Assembly: GCA_016933785.1 (NCBI GenBank)
Contig: JAFGAG010000028.1
Coordinates: 1-42,482 of the forward strand
Length of the DNA: 42,482 bases
Direction of reading: 5' to 3'
DNA from: Coriobacteriia bacterium
GTDB taxonomy: Bacteria; Actinomycetota; Coriobacteriia; Anaerosomatales; Anaerosomataceae
Part shown: positions 42,231 to 42,482 of the stretch, piece by piece
Position numbering within the stretch: the first letter of the stretch is position 1
Layout: every line of letters starts with the position of its first letter
Made by a program: the position numbers and the translations under genes
The notes under the pieces: model-generated
Seen by the model: the letters and a program-made list of their open reading frames with translations, nothing else
Told to the model about the DNA's origin: nothing
Database searches by the model: none

Positions 42231-42482
<252 letters not shown>

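Overview
The window is a contiguous piece of a high-GC bacterial chromosome. Gene content suggests an anaerobic Gram-positive of the actinobacterial lineage, possibly a Coriobacteriia-type organism: formate-tetrahydrofolate ligase, a DsrK/HdrD-like iron-sulfur protein paired with a NarI/DsrM-like cytochrome, many GTG and TTG starts, strong ATGA/GTGA start-stop overlaps, and TANNNT -10 boxes placed directly before start codons as in leaderless actinobacterial genes. This placement is inference; no rRNA or other phylogenetic marker was compared.

Layout. 1-63: 3' end of tmRNA, followed by a short GGQ release-factor-like protein on the minus strand. 604-2288: plus-strand run of an unknown small protein, a small-multidrug-export-family membrane protein and a UROD-like protein. 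2306-7303: minus-strand block with an ArsR-type regulator (palindromic operator at its start), DsrE2-like and TusA sulfur carriers, a DsrM-like cytochrome b and a DsrK/HdrD-like protein, followed by a beta-propeller protein. 7543-18021: a nine-gene chemosensory operon (PATAN/DUF4388 protein, CheR-TPR, CheY-like protein, a PilB/GspE-like protein with every catalytic motif lost, two CheW, MCP, CheA-REC, CheB). 18050-21072: murI, an MBL-fold hydrolase, rph and rdgB. 21188-23729: six tRNA genes around fhs. 23793-26979: tig, clpP, clpX. 27066-27287: a small Cys-rich protein on the minus strand. 27475-33948: valS, folC, a membrane zinc-ribbon protein and thrS. 33954-37866: minus-strand YehZYXW-type osmolyte ABC transporter. 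38052-39386: a glutathione-reductase-like flavoprotein. 39438-41798: a single minus-strand ORF fusing glucose-6-phosphate dehydrogenase to 6-phosphogluconate dehydrogenase. 42231-end: start of infC with a non-canonical ATC start behind a leader containing an intrinsic terminator.

The most unusual parts are the chemosensory operon, where a PilB-like pseudo-ATPase sits between the CheY-like and CheW genes and the first gene carries repeats resembling the c-di-GMP-binding MshEN motif, and the zwf-gnd fusion. The chemosensory system has no flagellar gene nearby and is best read as controlling type IV pili or another surface process. The sulfur module probably links a TusA/DsrE2 persulfide relay to a menaquinone-linked DsrMK-like membrane complex. 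No mobile element, phage gene or CRISPR array was seen.
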